DNA of 7,730 bases, from positions 1 through 7,730 of the forward strand of contig JASHVU010000535.1 of assembly GCA_030044455.1 (NCBI GenBank). Direction: 5' to 3'. The notes beneath the pieces were generated by a model, which worked only from the letters and a program-made list of their open reading frames with translations, made no database searches and had not been told where the DNA came from. The position numbers and the translations under genes are program-made. This document shows positions 6,333-7,730 of this stretch, in pieces; the first letter of the stretch is position 1, and each line of letters starts with the position of its first letter. This DNA comes from Acidobacteriaceae bacterium (GTDB taxonomy: Bacteria; Acidobacteriota; Terriglobia; Terriglobales; Acidobacteriaceae).

Positions 6333-6358
6333 CTTCAAGCTTCTAGCTCTTAGCTCCT
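6324..6358 (+). repeat. Five-unit heptanucleotide array across the stop codon of the fusion gene
   Basis: Five tandem 7-mers: AGCTCTT, AGCTTCA, AGCTTCT, AGCTCTT, AGCTCCT. The first unit encodes the last two serines, and the TAG stop (6330-6332) is formed at the junction of units one and two. The unit differs from the array at 5478-5603 but has the same 7-base period. About 80 bp downstream, AGCTAGA repeats (6437-6449) are its reverse complement. Confidence 0.85.
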
Positions 6359-6447
6359 GGGCCGCCGCACGCCGATAACCCCACTTTCAGTTTTCCCATT
6401 GGAGGATCGACTACACCGCTCCGGTCGCAAGCGTGAAGCTAGAAGCT
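6338..6447. repeat. 11-bp perfect inverted repeat flanking the gene end
   Basis: AGCTTCTAGCT at 6338-6348 is the reverse complement of AGCTAGAAGCT at 6437-6447, with 88 bases between. Both arms consist of heptamer units (AGCTTCT and AGCTAGA). The pair could fold as a long-range stem at the 3' end of the fusion mRNA, or simply be two oppositely oriented pieces of the same repeat family. The intervening 88 bases contain no gene, no recognisable terminator and no feature I can name. Confidence 0.65.
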
Positions 6448-6448
6448 A

Positions 6449-6462
6449 GTCTCCTGAGTCAT
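6449..6462 (+). repeat. Terminal inverted repeat of the IS, left end
   Basis: GTCTCCTGAGTCAT, perfectly inverted at the other end. The transposase stop codon (6459-6461 on the minus strand) lies inside this repeat, so the gene runs right to the element's edge. Confidence 0.9.
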
Positions 6463-7580
6463 TGATTTCTTGTACAAACGGCAGGTGTGTGAGCAGCCAG
6501 AGTGGAAGTGGCGAATCGGGCGATGGAGGCCAGTATCTGATCTGCGGATTTGGTCCAGCGAAATGGCTTCGGCTGTTGGTTGTTGATCTTGATGAACTCG
6601 CGAATTGCATCTTCCAATTCCTGGACGCTTCTATGGGAACCGCGCTTGATCTGCCGCTCGGTGAGCAGTGCGAACCAGCGCTCGACCTGATTGAGCCATG
6701 AGGCGTGCGTAGGTGTGAAGTGCAGATGGTAGCGTGGCCGCTTCAGCAGCCAGCGGTGAATCAGCTTCGTCTTGTGGGTGCCGTAGTTATCCAGCACCAG
6801 GTGAACATCGAGATCGCCTGGAACCGCAGCATCGATCTTGTTCAGAAAATCCAGGAACTCGACGGAACGATGACGTCGATAGCACTTGCCAAGAACGTTG
6901 CCGGTGGCAATGTCGAGCGCAGCGAACAGGCTGGTGACGCCATGTCTTGTGTAGTCGTGAGTGCGCCGCTCCAGTTGTCCGACGCGCATGGGCAGCACAG
7001 GCTGAGTACGGCTCAGAGCCTGAATCTGCGATTTCTCATCCACGCACAACACCAACGCATGATGGGGTGGATCAAGATACAGTCCCACAATGTCTCGCAC
7101 CTTGTCGATCAGCAATGGATCGCTGGAAAGCTGAAAGCCCTCCGCGCGATGCGGTTTCAGACCGAAAGCCCGCCAGATGCGGCTGATCGTCGACTGGCTC
7201 AACCCAGTCTTAGCCGCCAGCATGCGGCTGGACCAATGGGTAGCGCCCTTCGGCGCCTTCTCCAGCGTCATCTGTACTACGCGTTCGACCTGTTCGTCGC
7301 CGATCTCCCGCGGGGCTCCCGGACGCGGTTCATCCCCCAGCCCGGCAACTCCTTCGCGGATGAAACGGTTGCGCCACAAACCCACAGTAAACCCCGTCGT
7401 GCGCAACTTCGCAGCCACGGCCGCGTTGCTGGTTCCTGCCGAGCACTCCAAAATAATCCGGGCGCGGAAGGCCGCCGACCTGGCACTACGCGACTGCCGC
7501 GCCATACGTTCCAACTCCGCTCTCTGCGCAGCGCTTACAACCAGTTCATGCTTCTTCGGGCGTCCACGGCAAGCATCCAT
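6459..7580 (-). CDS. IS630-family transposase
   Basis: A 373-residue DDE transposase that catalyses cut-and-paste movement into TA sites. Residues about 12-145 form the DNA-binding part, with helix-turn-helix-like stretches at 50-75 ([21 protein letters not shown]) and 118-140 ([20 protein letters not shown]). The catalytic core runs from about 175: D181 in [10 protein letters not shown]264 in [10 protein letters not shown] and E300 in WLNQVERWF, with 35 residues between the second Asp and the Glu. All are intact, with no frameshift, and the length is in the usual range for the family (about 340-380). The ATG at 7580 starts 56 bases inside the right terminal repeat; I see no clear Shine-Dalgarno sequence, consistent with low expression. 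It is unrelated in function to its neighbours. Confidence 0.95.
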   Translation of the reverse strand: MDACRGRPKKHELVVSAAQRAELERMARQSRSARSAAFRARIILECSAGTSNAAVAAKLRTTGFTVGLWRNRFIREGVAGLGDEPRPGAPREIGDEQVERVVQMTLEKAPKGATHWSSRMLAAKTGLSQSTISRIWRAFGLKPHRAEGFQLSSDPLLIDKVRDIVGLYLDPPHHALVLCVDEKSQIQALSRTQPVLPMRVGQLERRTHDYTRHGVTSLFAALDIATGNVLGKCYRRHRSVEFLDFLNKIDAAVPGDLDVHLVLDNYGTHKTKLIHRWLLKRPRYHLHFTPTHASWLNQVERWFALLTERQIKRGSHRSVQELEDAIREFIKINNQQPKPFRWTKSADQILASIARFATSTLAAHTPAVCTRNQ

Positions 7581-7621
7581 GACACAACGTAAAACATCTC
7601 AACAATATATGCAAGCGATTT

Positions 7622-7635
7622 ATGACTCAGGAGAC
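7622..7635 (-). repeat. Terminal inverted repeat of the IS, right end
   Basis: Reads GTCTCCTGAGTCAT on the minus strand, identical to the left end; followed outside by TA (7636-7637), the second copy of the target duplication. Confidence 0.9.
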
Positions 7636-7656
7636 TAGGGTTCCATTGTTCGCCTG

Positions 7657-7684
7657 TTAAGTGCGAATGTTTCAAGAGTAAAAT
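7657..7684 (+). promoter_or_regulatory. Weak candidate promoter for the gene starting at 7706
   Basis: TAAAAT (7679-7684) resembles a -10 box; TTAAGT (7657-7662), 16 bases upstream, matches only three of six -35 positions. It would leave about a 15-base leader before the ribosome binding region, which is short. Offered only because the stretch between the IS and the next gene is brief and AT-richer than the rest. Confidence 0.2.
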
Positions 7685-7705
7685 GCTCTGGTGAGGGAAA
7701 CTTCG

Positions 7706-7730
7706 ATGGGAGATCTGAATCTGGACCCGG
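7706..7730 (+). CDS. Start of an unidentified gene, cut by window edge
   Basis: The ATG at 7706 follows GAGGGA (7693-7698) by seven bases, a strong ribosome binding site. An in-frame stop (TAA, 7679-7681) lies shortly upstream, so the frame cannot begin much earlier; an in-frame GTG at 7691 is the other option but overlaps the binding site. Only eight codons are visible (MGDLNLDP), far too few to name a product. That a gene starts here is inferred from the start signals alone. Confidence 0.45.

Larger units (their letters stand above)
6449..7635 (-). mobile_element. IS630-family insertion sequence, apparently complete (1187 bp)
   Basis: The element begins GTCTCCTGAGTCAT (6449-6462) and ends with the exact reverse complement ATGACTCAGGAGAC (7622-7635). 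Partial matching continues inward (about 22 of 28 bases). A TA lies directly outside each end (6447-6448 and 7636-7637), the target duplication typical of IS630/Tc1-type elements. It carries one minus-strand transposase gene with all three catalytic acidic residues. Removing the element and one TA restores ...GAAGCTAGAAGCTAGGGTTCC..., so it inserted into a TA of an AGCTAGA heptamer. The intact ends and open frame suggest recent arrival. I cannot assign a named IS without a database. Confidence 0.93.

Noticed and set aside
5601..6338. 245-residue open frame on the minus strand
   Set aside because: Antisense to the PlsC domain of the fusion gene, with no domain recognised.
6705..7592. 295-residue open frame on the plus strand
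   Set aside because: Antisense to the IS630 transposase, with no recognisable domain and no start signals.
6449..7635. Considered IS element plus neighbours as a larger transposon with cargo
   Set aside because: The terminal repeats and TA duplications enclose only the transposase; no cargo gene lies between them.

Overview
The window reads as a chromosomal segment of a GC-rich Gram-negative-type bacterium, most likely an Acidobacteriota (Terriglobia-like) genome. This assignment is inferred from how the UppP N-terminus and the other proteins read, from the degenerate heptanucleotide repeats, and from the absence of recognisable enterobacterial or actinobacterial gene order. No marker gene is present to prove it.

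Left half (minus strand, read right to left). A PLP-dependent threonine/serine dehydratase (start near 3388) is followed 3 bp later by a DJ-1/PfpI protein resembling isonitrile hydratase; they look like a two-gene operon. After about 340 bp without a gene, which contain a 19-bp imperfect inverted repeat, comes a lipoprotein with an SH3-like domain and a helical-repeat region. The window edge then cuts uppP (undecaprenyl-diphosphatase), of which only the first 72 codons are present. Lipoprotein and uppP are both envelope genes and may be co-transcribed.

Middle (plus strand). Diverging from the dehydratase is a large 892-residue fusion: an adenylate-forming fatty-acid ligase, an acyl carrier domain and a PlsC-type acyltransferase. 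Together these could activate a fatty acid, hold it on a built-in carrier and transfer it to a (lyso)phospholipid in one polypeptide. The linker between carrier and acyltransferase is encoded by an 18-unit, 126-bp tandem array of degenerate 7-mers that stays in frame and gives a 7-residue periodicity in the protein. A second, different 7-mer array lies across the stop codon of the same gene.

Right part. An apparently intact IS630-family element (6449-7635) with 14-bp perfect terminal repeats and a TA target duplication has inserted at a TA in a reverse-complement copy of the second 7-mer family. After the element, the last 25 bases look like the start of a new plus-strand gene with a good ribosome binding site.

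The most notable items are the ligase-carrier-acyltransferase fusion, the heptamer array inside its coding sequence, and a possible 11-codon leader peptide overlapping the dehydratase start. I see no CRISPR, defence system, tRNA or rRNA.
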